A stretch of DNA of 64,000 nucleotides from positions 24,752-88,751 of the forward strand of contig PCBK01000033.1 in assembly GCA_002731275.1 (NCBI GenBank), in the 5' to 3' direction. The DNA is from Deltaproteobacteria bacterium (GTDB taxonomy: Bacteria > Myxococcota_C > UBA6777). Positions 7,323-16,285 of the stretch are shown one piece after another. Positions within the stretch are counted from its first letter, which is position 1; the number at the start of each line of letters is the position of its first letter. The translations under genes were made by a program, and so were the position numbers. The notes beneath the pieces are model-generated. The model was not told where the DNA came from. It made no database searches and saw nothing but the letters and a program-made list of their open reading frames with translations.

Positions 7323-9239
7323 TTACTGGAGTCGACGACGGATACGTCCGTCCTCTCCACCCAAAATACAGGGAAGATTTTCGAACTGTGCGTCCACTGT
7401 GTAGAGCGGTTTTCCTTCGGCTTTGCGCTTCTCGTTGACCTCTTTACACGTAGGCAATGCTTCGATGTATTCGATCAATGCGCTACGTAGAGAGACACCT
7501 GTGTCGCTCTGTGTTGTGTTGCGTTGGAGGACAGAGAATCCCGATCCACCGTTGGCAATATAGTCGTTGGCTGCGAGGCGATAGACGGAGAAGTCGTTGA
7601 TCGGCTTGCCGTATACACATGCTCGTTCACCGGTCGTCGCGAGTGGGTCAAAGCACCCCTTTTGATCATCCGATGTACACAGAGGATTGCGTTGGCTACC
7701 GATGCAGATCGCCTCAGCTTTTCTCTTGGCGCAGTTCATGATGAAGCTGATCCCTGCGACCTGTGCCTGTGATTGACAACCACGTCCCGACGAACGATCG
7801 GTCACAAAGTCGAGCATCTCCTGGACTTCTCGACCAGAGAGACTCAACGTCGCGACGCTGTTTTCAAAGGGGAAGATCTCATAAAACTGCTCGATCGAGA
7901 CTGGTCCAGCCTGCAAATCCGTACGAATACCGAGTGAGTTGGTCAACGCAAAGTCAGCTTCAACGCGGCGACGCTCTTGCATCGATGTCGCGACGAGGTT
8001 ACCAAGCGCAGAGTCCCCTGTTCCTCGTCCAAAGCGAGGGACCAAGACGGGCGCATACGCGAAGACACGAGTCGTATCGATCGCGCGGTTAAGACCGAGA
8101 CGATACTTTTCGAGCATACGATTGACTTCAACGTCGTCTTTGACCTTGTCGTCGATGGGGATCGCTTGGAAACGGTGCGACTGGACCTCACCATTTCGCA
8201 CGACAACATCGAGACGTCCCACAAACTTGGAGAATGCCCCTGAGTGTACAAGCAGCACCTCTCTGGGTTCCTTGGTTTGGTCTTTTCGACAATGATCACC
8301 TTCTTTGAGGATCTTGGGAGGGTTGAGCACGACGTGGTGGTGTCCACCGATGATCACGTCGAGTCCACAGACACCGTGAATCCAACTCTTCTCGTACTCA
8401 TTGTGCCCGTCGTTGTTGACCTTTTTGATCTTGTCGTTTCTGTAGTAGCCTGTCACCATGAGCTGGTCTTCGGTCAAACCGATGTGTGTCAGCCCCACGA
8501 GCAGATCGACTTCACCACGGATCGTGTTGATATAGCGCTGCATCGTCTCGTTAGGTTCGAGAGGTGTGATCCCAAGGGAGTTACCGCCCTCACGAAGGGA
8601 GTTGAGTGAGCTTGTGTTGGAGAGTCCAATCACACCGACACGCAATCCCTGTACGTTCAAGATCACGTACGGTTGGGAGAGCCGTTTGAGCATCTCAGGT
8701 GTCGGGCGTCTGGAGTCATTCATAAAGATATAGTTTGCAGACAACATGGGCAGCGCAGCCCACAACGCGATCTGCTTGGAGAGGACGACACCACCGTTAT
8801 CGAAGTCGTGGTTACCGATCACATACGCGTCGAGTCTCAGAGCACCAAGAGAGCGAAGCTCTGGTTCACCTTCGAAGATGTTGAAGATGGGCGCGCCCTG
8901 GAACAGATCACCTGAGTCGAGATGAATGGCTCGATCGGATTTCGCACGCTCCTGCTTCAGGACCGTCGCGATCCGCGCGACACCTCCAACAGAGGTCGCG
9001 TCAGGATCGATCCCAAGCAAGGTGTCTGTACGCAAGGGTGTCAATCTGTAAGACAACAATCGAGAGTGGATATCACTGGTATGAAGGATCGTCAGGTGAA
9101 CATCCTGATCCTTGAGGTCTGGAAGGGGTGTACCTTCTCGACCACATGCGACAAGAACGAGGGAGAGACACACAAGGACAATGACCAACAAAAGGTGTAT
9201 TCGAGTAAATGCCGAGTGTGAGCCCGAGTTGCGTTGCAT
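7323..9239 (-). CDS. 5'-nucleotidase / UshA-type metallophosphatase lipoprotein
   Basis: A 638-residue member of the bifunctional UDP-sugar hydrolase / 5'-nucleotidase family, which removes phosphate from extracellular nucleotides. The signal peptide ends in LVAC with C32 as the lipidated cysteine. The N-terminal metallophosphatase domain has LHTSDIHSR, DSGDLFQG, GNHDFDNG and LTHIG, and a GGHHH motif for the second metal site. The C-terminal 5'-nucleotidase domain starts near NSLGIRTDL and includes EIFPFENSV. Compared with classic enzymes there are Cys-rich insertions near the end (MNCAKRKAEA and CTSDDQKGC). The ATG at 9239 follows AGGAAA with good spacing. It appears to head a two- or three-gene transcript with the next lipoprotein gene and perhaps pdxH. 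The exact substrate cannot be told. Confidence 0.93.
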   Translation of the reverse strand: MQRNSGSHSAFTRIHLLLVIVLVCLSLVLVACGREGTPLPDLKDQDVHLTILHTSDIHSRLLSYRLTPLRTDTLLGIDPDATSVGGVARIATVLKQERAKSDRAIHLDSGDLFQGAPIFNIFEGEPELRSLGALRLDAYVIGNHDFDNGGVVLSKQIALWAALPMLSANYIFMNDSRRPTPEMLKRLSQPYVILNVQGLRVGVIGLSNTSSLNSLREGGNSLGITPLEPNETMQRYINTIRGEVDLLVGLTHIGLTEDQLMVTGYYRNDKIKKVNNDGHNEYEKSWIHGVCGLDVIIGGHHHVVLNPPKILKEGDHCRKDQTKEPREVLLVHSGAFSKFVGRLDVVVRNGEVQSHRFQAIPIDDKVKDDVEVNRMLEKYRLGLNRAIDTTRVFAYAPVLVPRFGRGTGDSALGNLVATSMQERRRVEADFALTNSLGIRTDLQAGPVSIEQFYEIFPFENSVATLSLSGREVQEMLDFVTDRSSGRGCQSQAQVAGISFIMNCAKRKAEAICIGSQRNPLCTSDDQKGCFDPLATTGERACVYGKPINDFSVYRLAANDYIANGGSGFSVLQRNTTQSDTGVSLRSALIEYIEALPTCKEVNEKRKAEGKPLYTVDAQFENLPCILGGEDGRIRRRLQ

Positions 9240-9429
9240 AATGGTGTTTCCTGTTTATGTAACAAACGAAGTTGGGTTTACGAAAACATTCAGGCATCGA
9301 TATAAGGAAGAGTTGGGGGAACGTCAACAAGCGGAGAGATGCCGGACATCAAAAAGAAGAAGAAAACGACCATGTATCCGCACACTTTGTGCCGAGACAT
9401 GGTCCCCTATATAGAGGAAGAAGAGGCAC

Positions 9430-10707
9430 TCAAGACGCGACGCACTTTTTCACGCCAGAAGCATCTTTGGTACATTTTGCACCGTCACCACAGGGTTTAT
9501 CTCCCTCTTCATCCACCTCACCATCACAGTCATCGTCGAGATCGTTGCACTTCTCTTGGATGGGAGGGCTTCCTTTGCAGTCGCCCCACTTCGCATTTTC
9601 GCAAGTACGGACGGCACCATCTTTACAGATCCCTTTGGCTGTCGATTCGCTTGAGCAACCTTTGATGATGGGGTTGTCATTGCCGTTTTGGTTGTCAATT
9701 TTCCCATCACAATCATCATCGATGCCGTTACACTCTTCGACACTTTTGGGGAGATCGGCGTCACAATCCTTCCACTTCCCTTCTTTGCAGTACTCGGTAC
9801 CTTTGAAGCAGACGTTGAGACACTGACGTGTGAGCTTTTCGGTGCCACCTTTGACGTTGTCGATCTCGCCATCACAGTCGTTGTCGAGACCATCACAGAC
9901 GTCTTCGCTGGGCTTGGAAGCGACACACTCGCCCCACTCTGTACCGCCACCACCGGGCTTGGCGTTACATGAACGAAGTCCTGCGCAACCATTGCTGGCC
10001 TTGCACTTTTCAGTTTGACCGGGTTTACATGCACATCCTTCGTTGGTTTTTCCGTCGCAGTTGTCGTCTTCTTGGTTGTCACAACGCTCAGGAACGGGGA
10101 GCACCTGACCATTACACTGACTCCAATCGGCTTTCCCATTGGCGTCATTCTCGCAGACCTGCTCACCACCAACACAACGCCCGACACCTTTGGTCTCTGC
10201 GGGGGCTGTGTAACAAGGACGCTTTTGACCGAGTGTACAGACGGTCACGTTGCACTGGTCATCCACTTTACCGTTGCAGTCGTCATCTTCGTTGTTGCAG
10301 ATCTCAGAAGACGGCTTCACTTCATCGACACACTCGCCCCATTTTCCATCGTCATTACAGGTTTTTGTTCCTGTTTTGCAGACACCTGTGCCTGCTGTTC
10401 CATCGGGTCCAGTGTAACAATCATCTGTTTCGCCGGGATTACACTCTGTTTGGACCTCAGGTGTTCCAGAGTCAGGAATCACAGCACCACCACAGATGCT
10501 GTCAATGCACTTTTGCCCACCACACTCAATATCGTTCTTGCAGGTGAGCTGGCAGACTTTGTGTAGACAGGTGTATCCTGACGCAGTATCACAGTCCGAG
10601 CGGATTTTGCAGGGCTTGAGCTCTGAGGAGCAGCCCCATGTGCTGAAAATGGCCACCAAAGATGTGATGAATAAAAATAACGTTATGTTCTTGAATGTAC
10701 TCAACAT
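9430..10707 (-). CDS. Cys-rich lipoprotein with five DCDG-type metal-binding repeats
   Basis: A 425-residue lipoprotein-like protein. The start was moved 25 codons in, to ATG 10707, because GGAGG precedes it and it yields a clean signal peptide ending in FSTWGC. Two short Cys-rich modules follow (KIRSDCDT and CKNDIECGG). The rest is built from five repeats of the MopE-like putative metal-binding motif: EICNNEDDDCNGKVDD, ERCDNQEDDNCDGKTN, DVCDGLDNDCDGEID, EECNGIDDDCDGKID and EKCNDLDDDCDGEVD. They alternate with CY-rich linkers of the 'RPCYTAP' kind. Such repeats are common in Myxococcota surface proteins and are thought to bind calcium or another divalent ion. Spare cysteines suggest disulfides, fitting an outer-surface location. 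The function is unknown. Confidence 0.88.
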   Translation of the reverse strand: MLSTFKNITLFLFITSLVAIFSTWGCSSELKPCKIRSDCDTASGYTCLHKVCQLTCKNDIECGGQKCIDSICGGAVIPDSGTPEVQTECNPGETDDCYTGPDGTAGTGVCKTGTKTCNDDGKWGECVDEVKPSSEICNNEDDDCNGKVDDQCNVTVCTLGQKRPCYTAPAETKGVGRCVGGEQVCENDANGKADWSQCNGQVLPVPERCDNQEDDNCDGKTNEGCACKPGQTEKCKASNGCAGLRSCNAKPGGGGTEWGECVASKPSEDVCDGLDNDCDGEIDNVKGGTEKLTRQCLNVCFKGTEYCKEGKWKDCDADLPKSVEECNGIDDDCDGKIDNQNGNDNPIIKGCSSESTAKGICKDGAVRTCENAKWGDCKGSPPIQEKCNDLDDDCDGEVDEEGDKPCGDGAKCTKDASGVKKCVAS

Positions 10708-10815
10708 ACAACCTCCAAAAATACCTTTGTTCTCAATATATTTACTACTTTCATCAAGAAAAAACAAGCACCTGTGTCGCAAAATTCGCGCCCCACAGGT
10801 AGGTACAAGAACACA

Positions 10816-11466
10816 TCAGAGGAAGGGATTGTATTGCTTCTCTCGGCCAATCGACGTCACAGGTCCGTGCCCTGAGAAGACGAGCGTTTCTTCGGGAAGT
10901 TCGGTGAGTGTTTGCAGGGAGTGCATCAACACAGCGTGGTCTCCACCTGGCAGATCAGTCCGCCCGATTGAGCCAGCGAACAGTGTATCTCCACCGAACA
11001 AAAATCCATCGAGCAGGAAGGAGATCCCACCAGGCGTATGTCCAGGCGTTTCAATCACGACGGCCTCAAGCTCACCAAAGGTGATGCGGTCACCTTCTGC
11101 GATCATCTTGTCAGGCGCAGGTGGAACATCCATCGGTGGTAAGCCAAAGAGTTGACATTGCATGGGAACACTTTCGTACAACGGCATCTCCGCCTCGTGG
11201 ATCAAAATGGGCGCGCCTGTGAGGTCCTTCAGGAACCCTAACGCGCCGACATGGTCAAGGTGCGCGTGTGTTTGCAAAAGATAGCGAACGTCAGCACCAT
11301 GCGCTTTGATCATCTGTTGGAGGACTTCGCCTTCAGCGGACGAGTCGACAATGACAGCCTCTTTTGTCTTTTGGCACATGACCAGAAAGCTGTTGGTCAT
11401 AAATGGACCGACTGTTCGCCAGTCGATGAGCAAAGTCTCAGTCTGATGGGGTGGGTTCACACGCAT
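10816..11466 (-). CDS. Metallo-beta-lactamase-fold hydrolase (glyoxalase II-like)
   Basis: A 216-residue soluble hydrolase of the MBL fold. The metal motif THAHLDH is intact, followed by GHTPGG (third metal histidine), GGDTLFAGSIGRTDL (bridging aspartate) and SGHGP (last histidine). The GRTDLPGGD segment is typical of the small glyoxalase II-like / YcbL group, which act on thioesters or persulfides; the substrate cannot be fixed here. The start at ATG 11466 (25 codons inside the longest frame) has AGGAG about 11 bases upstream and places the protein start at the fold's first strand. It is divergent from the FHA gene at 11621, with 154 bases between for both promoters. Confidence 0.9.
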   Translation of the reverse strand: MRVNPPHQTETLLIDWRTVGPFMTNSFLVMCQKTKEAVIVDSSAEGEVLQQMIKAHGADVRYLLQTHAHLDHVGALGFLKDLTGAPILIHEAEMPLYESVPMQCQLFGLPPMDVPPAPDKMIAEGDRITFGELEAVVIETPGHTPGGISFLLDGFLFGGDTLFAGSIGRTDLPGGDHAVLMHSLQTLTELPEETLVFSGHGPVTSIGREKQYNPFL

Positions 11467-11620
11467 GTTGTCTTCTTCTCCTATCCTTAGGCCGTCTTGT
11501 GTGGCGTGGTTGGGCCAGTACACGTGCATTCTGTACACCAACCTTCCCTACGCCAGAAGCTTGCATTCTTATGGAAGATCCTATAGGCTTTCATCCAAAG
11601 AAAGACAAGGAGAAAAGTCG

Positions 11621-12529
11621 ATGGCTGGAAATCCCATATTCGTCAAATTGCTTGTAGAAGAACCAGAAAAAGACCCCTATGTCCTGACTTTTGAAAAAAA
11701 GATGATCAAAATCGGGCGTGGGGCACGTAAGGGCGTAGACGTAGCCCTTGATGATCCAAAAGTCGCACGGATGCACGCGACCATCACGGCCAAAGAAAAA
11801 GGTGCCTCGATCATGTCTATGGGGACGCCCATCGAAGTCGACGGCAAGACCCCCAAAGGCAAAGGGAAGCTCGCAAACGGCACGATCATTCAGATAGGAA
11901 ACACTCAACTGACCTCCTATGTCGGTGCAGAGGCTGAATACATCGACCCACTCGCCTCAATGTCCACTGGTGATGATGCCCCAGGCACGATCCTCGAACA
12001 CCCACCCATTGAAGGAAGCCTCCCCCCTGCACACGGTCTCCACGAAGGTGCTCCCGTAGAACAAGGCACTATGGAACAAGCACCTGTCCAAGGAGCAGAC
12101 CCCACAGCGAGTGCCTTCACTCAACCACAAAATGTCGATCAGATGTCCTCTCCCTTCGCAGCTCCAGGTGGGCACCCAACAACGCCCTCCTCCGAAGAGT
12201 ACGAAGACGGTGGATACGAGATCGAAGAAGAACAGCAGCTCAACACCTCACAACCTGTTGAACAGACTGCACCGCCGACCAATCATGGATTCCAACAATC
12301 CCAGGGGATGGCACCTCCAAGCGCGCCTCCCCCCACACAGGGATTTGACACCTCCACGGCCAATCACAACCTCTACCCGATGCACGGCACCGCGACCATC
12401 GCGTTCGGACCGTGGGGACCACCACCACCTGCACTCCCAGAACAATTCACGCCTTCGATCTCCAGCCTCCTCGAAGTCTTTGACCGGTTAGGAAAAGAGA
12501 GCTGGTACACACAAGAGAACCTCTGGTAG
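11621..12529 (+). CDS. FHA-domain protein with Pro/Gln-rich tail
   Basis: A 302-residue cytoplasmic protein. An N-terminal FHA domain spans about 5-95, with KIGRGARKGVDVAL and RMHATI as the phosphothreonine-binding loops, in the family's usual order, and the strand LANGTIIQIGNTQL. The remainder is a low-complexity region rich in Pro, Gln, Glu and Ser, ending with a short predicted helical segment (ISSLLEVFDRLGKESWY). The ATG at 11621 is preceded by AAGGAG with eight bases spacing; the longer in-frame extension upstream overlaps the divergent gene and was rejected. FHA domains read phosphothreonine made by Ser/Thr kinases, of which this window has four. It is convergent with the FHA/CpaF-like gene, which also carries an FHA domain. 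The binding partner is unknown. Confidence 0.9.
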   Translation: MAGNPIFVKLLVEEPEKDPYVLTFEKKMIKIGRGARKGVDVALDDPKVARMHATITAKEKGASIMSMGTPIEVDGKTPKGKGKLANGTIIQIGNTQLTSYVGAEAEYIDPLASMSTGDDAPGTILEHPPIEGSLPPAHGLHEGAPVEQGTMEQAPVQGADPTASAFTQPQNVDQMSSPFAAPGGHPTTPSSEEYEDGGYEIEEEQQLNTSQPVEQTAPPTNHGFQQSQGMAPPSAPPPTQGFDTSTANHNLYPMHGTATIAFGPWGPPPPALPEQFTPSISSLLEVFDRLGKESWYTQENLW

Positions 12530-12853
12530 CCTTCACGATCACTCCACTCCGTTCAGCCTCTCCTAGCTCTGACAACACCCCATCAAGACCCAAATTTGGA
12601 TCGAGCACTTTTCTCCCTGCAAATTGGGGGCAAAATTCACTCAAACCTTCAAAGGCATCAGCCTTGTCCTCGAACGCACAAACTCGAAACATAATTTGTT
12701 GTGCATCTCTCCTCTTACCGACCAAACGAAATGCTGGCTGTATAGGGGAAAGAGTCGGCGGATTCGCCGACAGAGTGGGTTCTTCTCTCTTCTAATGCAA
12801 GACAATGATGTATCGGATGATGTCAGGGATGAAGTTGTGGTGGGATAGGAGGC
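12530..12853. other. Convergent intergenic region with one hairpin
   Basis: No supported gene. A perfect seven-base inverted repeat GTCGGCG-GATT-CGCCGAC lies at 12754-12771. On the minus-strand side it is followed by TCTTTCCCC and on the plus side by AGAGTGGGTTC, so it is at best a weak terminator between the two convergent genes. The rest is featureless. Confidence 0.5.
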
Positions 12854-15800
12854 TTAGGCATCGAAGATGGAGCGTTCGACAGCGACACCACGTGCTTCGA
12901 GTTGGTCATAAAAGGCAGGTTGTTCTCCGGTCGCCTTGAAGCGGCCTTTTACAACACCATCTTCATCAACACCTTCTCTCTCAAAGAAGAACAACGGACG
13001 AAGTTGCGCGCTGTCGATACCGTTGTACAATTCAAAGATCCCTGTCACTTTGCGTGTACCACAGACAAACTCTTCTGTCTGCACAACAATATCAACAGCC
13101 TCAGCGAGAACACCTTCGACGAATTGCTTTTGGGTTTGTTGGGAGTACAACATCCCATCAAGTTGGAAGCCACCGAGCAGCGTAAGCTTTCCGAGCAATT
13201 GCCCCGCAGAATGTGCTTGCCCAAGCAACATCACACCTTCGAGGCCAGCGGCCATACGCTGCAACAACGTACCAAGCCCACGACCAGAGGTGTCACCCAT
13301 CAACAACCAACTCGGTTGTGTACGAAGAGCGTGCTCAAGCAGCTCCTCGACATCTGAGGGATATGTTCCAGGTGAGAGGGAAGTGGTCTCAAGGCCGATC
13401 CACAGAGGATGAGGAAGCTCAAGCTCACCAACCTCTTCGACACTCACAACGCGTTCATTTTCGGGGATACGCATACCGAGCGCGTTGAGAAGAGAGCTTC
13501 GTCCACTACCACGGGCACCAGAGACAACGATGTTGCGACGGTTCTCCACACAAGAGGCCAAGAAGGTCGCGATACGACCGTCAATGACTTCTTCTTCGAG
13601 CAATTGTTCGAGTGTCCAGGTCGCGCTTCGAGAAGGTCGAAGTGTGACGACTGTCCCACGACGAGAGAGAGGAGACATGATCACATGCATCCACAACCCG
13701 TCAGGCAACCGAAGCTCAAAGGTCGCGGGCATATCTTTCAGTTGATGACCAGCCTTGGCGACAAGATGCCCCAATGTGCTCTTGAGCGCGTTCTCACCAG
13801 AGAAGAGACCCTCAACAGGCTCCAGCAATCCATCGCGCTCAACAGAGATTTGATAACAACCGTTGATCACGATGCGCTCAACATCCTGGGCGAGTAGCTC
13901 GTCGAGAGGACCGTATCCGGTGAGCTCTTGGACGACAGCCTTTCCAATCTCCTCAGGTGAGAATGCATCTGTAAGCTTCTTCACTCGCTGAAGTTTACTC
14001 GCGATACGTCTCGCTTGTTTGATCGCGTCGGAGCGCAACATGTCATCCACATGGACAGGCTCAATATCCCGCAACTCTTGCATTTTGGTGAGCAGCTCTG
14101 TCCGCACGATGCGCATAGCTTCAGCAAACGCGAGCTTTTTGTCCATATCCGGTGGCGTCAGTTGGACCGATGCAGCCGCACGACGAACCTTCTTCGGCTT
14201 TTGTGGCGGTGCAGGTGTACGCGCTGGTGGAGGTTTCGGGATAGGAATACTCTCGACAGGTTTCTGCTCTGGCTGCTTGTTCGGCGCCAGTGCGTTTTTC
14301 AACTGCTCATTCACCTGACGAGGAGGCTCTGTTGACGCTTCGACCTGCTCCTCGACGTCTTCGACGATCTCTTCTTCGACGACCTCAACACTCTCCTCAA
14401 TGACCACTTCATCAGCGGGAGGCTCTTCAACAGGTGACGCTTGTGCGGGAAGCTCTTCTGCAGGAAGTTCTTCTACAGGCAACTCTTCTGCAGGGAGTTT
14501 TTCCGCAGGAAGTTCTTCTTCCCCCATCTCCAGACCATTGAGCGCCAACTCGACCTCATCTTCTTGTCCAGCAGGATCAGAAGTTTCGGCTTGTTCTGGT
14601 TCACTCTCTTCCAGCCGAAACTCCTCTACAGGAAGCTCTTCTGGGAGCGCTTCAGATGGACTCTCTTCGGCGGCGGGTTCGTCCTGATCAATATCATCAG
14701 GAGGAACCTCCATCGACGCAGGAAGTCCTTCAGGTGGAGTGGGTGTGCCATCGTCTCCATCGGGATCATCAGGAAGATCTGGCACTTCAAGGAGTGATGG
14801 ATCATCCAAGCCAAGCGCCTCGGCATTCTCGTCTCCTGACGAGGAATCGACGTTGTCCCCCTGAAGCCCTGGAGGCATCGGCGGCATATCCGGCGACGAA
14901 GGTTCATTCGCCAGCGCAGGCTCTTCCATTCCTCCAGAGCTTGGAGGTCCGGGAGGAATAGGAGGCATGGCACCGGGACCACCCATCGGTGGAGGTCCAC
15001 CGGGACCACCCATTCCTGGAGGTCCTGGGGGGATGGATGGAGGCGCGCCTGGACCGCTCATTGGCGGGGGCGTACCGGGGCCGCCCATTCGTGGAGGTGC
15101 GCCGGGTCCGCCCATTGGAGGCGGTGCACCGGGACCACCCATCGGTGGAGGACCACCGGGACCACCCATTCCTGGAGGTCCTGGAGGCTTGGGGGGAGGT
15201 GTATTTGGGCCACTCATTGGCAACATTCCGCCCATCGAAGGAGGTCCTGGAGGGACAGGAGGCATGTTGCCAGGACCGCCCATTGGAGGCGGGGCACCGG
15301 GACCACCCATTGAAGGGGGACCGCCGGGGCCTCCCATTCGTGGAGGTCCACCAGGACCACCCATTGGAGGCGGTGCACCAGGACCACCCATTGGAGGCGG
15401 TGCGCCAGGACCACCGGGACCACCCATTCCTGGAGGTCCTGGAGGTATGGATGGAGGTGCGCCAGGTCCACCCATTGGAGGCGGTGCGCCCGGACCACCC
15501 ATTGAGGGGGGACCACCGGGACCACCCATCGGTGGAGGTGCGCCGGGGCCGCCCATTGGTGGAGGCGCGCTTGGTCCGCCAGGAACGGGTGGAGGCTGAC
15601 TTCCATCGAGCATTTCGAATTGTAGTAAGAAATCACCGATAATCACTTGATCTGTCGGTGTAATACGGTGTTGTTTGACTTGATCTCCGTTGACAAACGT
15701 ACCGTTGGTACTTCCCAAGTCAATCAGCTCCCAACCGCTGTCGGTACGGGCGATCTTGGCGTGTCTTTTGGAGACGTTATTTTTGGGCAAAGCCAAGTCG

Positions 15801-15892
15801 TTGATAGGTACACGACCAATCGTAAATTCGGCTTTGTCTGTTTGGATTTCTTGGCGATTTCCGCCTTTTTCTTGAATGATTATGCGCAACAT
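12854..15892 (-). CDS. FHA - Gly/Pro repeat - CpaF-like pseudo-ATPase fusion
   Basis: About 1012 residues. An FHA domain comes first (about 1-95: FTIGRVPIND, SKRHAKI, IDLGSTNGTFVNG). Next is a roughly 210-residue repeat of GGPGAPPPM type, then an acidic Glu/Pro region with EELPAEELPVEEL repeats, then a Pro-rich basic segment, and last a CpaF/VirB11-type secretion ATPase (about 640-1012, beginning near YGPLDELL). The ATPase has lost its key residues: Walker A reads GARGSGRSS (Lys to Arg), the Walker B region MGDTSG in place of the usual GEVRG, and the histidine box GQAHSAG in place of TIHANSP. The fold seems intact, so a scaffold or regulator is more likely than a motor. The start at ATG 15892 fits the FHA boundary; its ribosome site is weak, and an in-frame extension to 16219 exists but looks non-coding. 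No pilus or secretion genes lie nearby. Confidence 0.85.
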   Translation of the reverse strand: MLRIIIQEKGGNRQEIQTDKAEFTIGRVPINDLALPKNNVSKRHAKIARTDSGWELIDLGSTNGTFVNGDQVKQHRITPTDQVIIGDFLLQFEMLDGSQPPPVPGGPSAPPPMGGPGAPPPMGGPGGPPSMGGPGAPPPMGGPGAPPSIPPGPPGMGGPGGPGAPPPMGGPGAPPPMGGPGGPPRMGGPGGPPSMGGPGAPPPMGGPGNMPPVPPGPPSMGGMLPMSGPNTPPPKPPGPPGMGGPGGPPPMGGPGAPPPMGGPGAPPRMGGPGTPPPMSGPGAPPSIPPGPPGMGGPGGPPPMGGPGAMPPIPPGPPSSGGMEEPALANEPSSPDMPPMPPGLQGDNVDSSSGDENAEALGLDDPSLLEVPDLPDDPDGDDGTPTPPEGLPASMEVPPDDIDQDEPAAEESPSEALPEELPVEEFRLEESEPEQAETSDPAGQEDEVELALNGLEMGEEELPAEKLPAEELPVEELPAEELPAQASPVEEPPADEVVIEESVEVVEEEIVEDVEEQVEASTEPPRQVNEQLKNALAPNKQPEQKPVESIPIPKPPPARTPAPPQKPKKVRRAAASVQLTPPDMDKKLAFAEAMRIVRTELLTKMQELRDIEPVHVDDMLRSDAIKQARRIASKLQRVKKLTDAFSPEEIGKAVVQELTGYGPLDELLAQDVERIVINGCYQISVERDGLLEPVEGLFSGENALKSTLGHLVAKAGHQLKDMPATFELRLPDGLWMHVIMSPLSRRGTVVTLRPSRSATWTLEQLLEEEVIDGRIATFLASCVENRRNIVVSGARGSGRSSLLNALGMRIPENERVVSVEEVGELELPHPLWIGLETTSLSPGTYPSDVEELLEHALRTQPSWLLMGDTSGRGLGTLLQRMAAGLEGVMLLGQAHSAGQLLGKLTLLGGFQLDGMLYSQQTQKQFVEGVLAEAVDIVVQTEEFVCGTRKVTGIFELYNGIDSAQLRPLFFFEREGVDEDGVVKGRFKATGEQPAFYDQLEARGVAVERSIFDA
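14960..15598 (-). repeat. Gly-Pro-Met coding repeat inside the FHA/CpaF-like gene
   Basis: About 640 bases of short degenerate tandem repeats, roughly 27 bases per unit, encoding GGPGAPPPM variants with occasional SIPPGPPGM spacers. Unit order is irregular, as expected from slippage and unequal exchange. The opposite strand is open through the same stretch and reads as GPPIGGGAPGPP, which is a by-product of the repeat and not a gene. The protein segment should be a disordered, extended linker between the phosphothreonine-reading and ATPase-like parts. Confidence 0.85.
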
Positions 15893-16285
15893 CAGCGTTT
15901 TTTCCCATTTTCGAGTCATCAGCATCAAATGCGAGACATGGTCGATACCATTTGTCCATCCTTTTACAGCATCTATACGTGCAAAAGCAAATTTCGGGAA
16001 GAAATAGAGGCGCTCTTTTGGTGCTTCTCTCCGAAAACATGACCACTTTTCGCTCGCAACAAAGACCGCTCGTGAAGTCTTCATGGCGCAATAAATTGAA
16101 CGACCATTCAGGCGTGATTGTGAAGATGTACATATTGGAAATATTTGAAAAATGGAGTCAAAAGCGGCCTTGTTTGTGAGCGGTTGTAGGTCTTTACACA
16201 CAATGGCGCTTGACCGCACCTTGAAATCTATCTATGATGCCCCCGTCTTTTCGTATCTGTCATCCTCAACGAAGAGGTTTATTTT
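15893..16285. other. Divergent intergenic region
   Basis: This region separates the FHA/CpaF-like gene (minus) from the HdrD-like gene (plus). The minus strand stays open as far as 16219, but the translation is Cys/Phe-rich and unlike the downstream domain, so I treat it as non-coding leader. A good plus-strand promoter is at 16210-16238. No matching minus-strand promoter was recognised. Confidence 0.55.
16210..16238 (+). promoter_or_regulatory. Sigma-70 type promoter for the HdrD-like / M28 peptidase pair
   Basis: TTGACC at 16210-16215 and TATGAT at 16233-16238 are separated by 17 bases, each matching five of six consensus positions. The start codon at 16286 is 48 bases after the -10 box, a normal leader length. 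Confidence 0.6.

Noticed and set aside
12754-12771. Seven-base hairpin as an intrinsic terminator
   Set aside because: No T-run of adequate length follows on either strand, so it is mentioned only within the intergenic entry.
12624-12848. A 74-codon plus-strand frame in the convergent gap
   Set aside because: No ribosome site, no family resemblance, and it spans the hairpin.
14967-15599. A collagen-like GPPIGGG open frame on the plus strand
   Set aside because: It is the complement of the Gly/Pro repeat within the FHA/CpaF-like gene; no start signal or flanking domain supports it.
15893-16219. N-terminal extension of the FHA/CpaF-like protein to 16219
   Set aside because: The extra 109 residues are Cys/Phe-rich and unrelated to FHA, and the FHA fold starts exactly at ATG 15892. 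The weak ribosome site at 15892 leaves some doubt.
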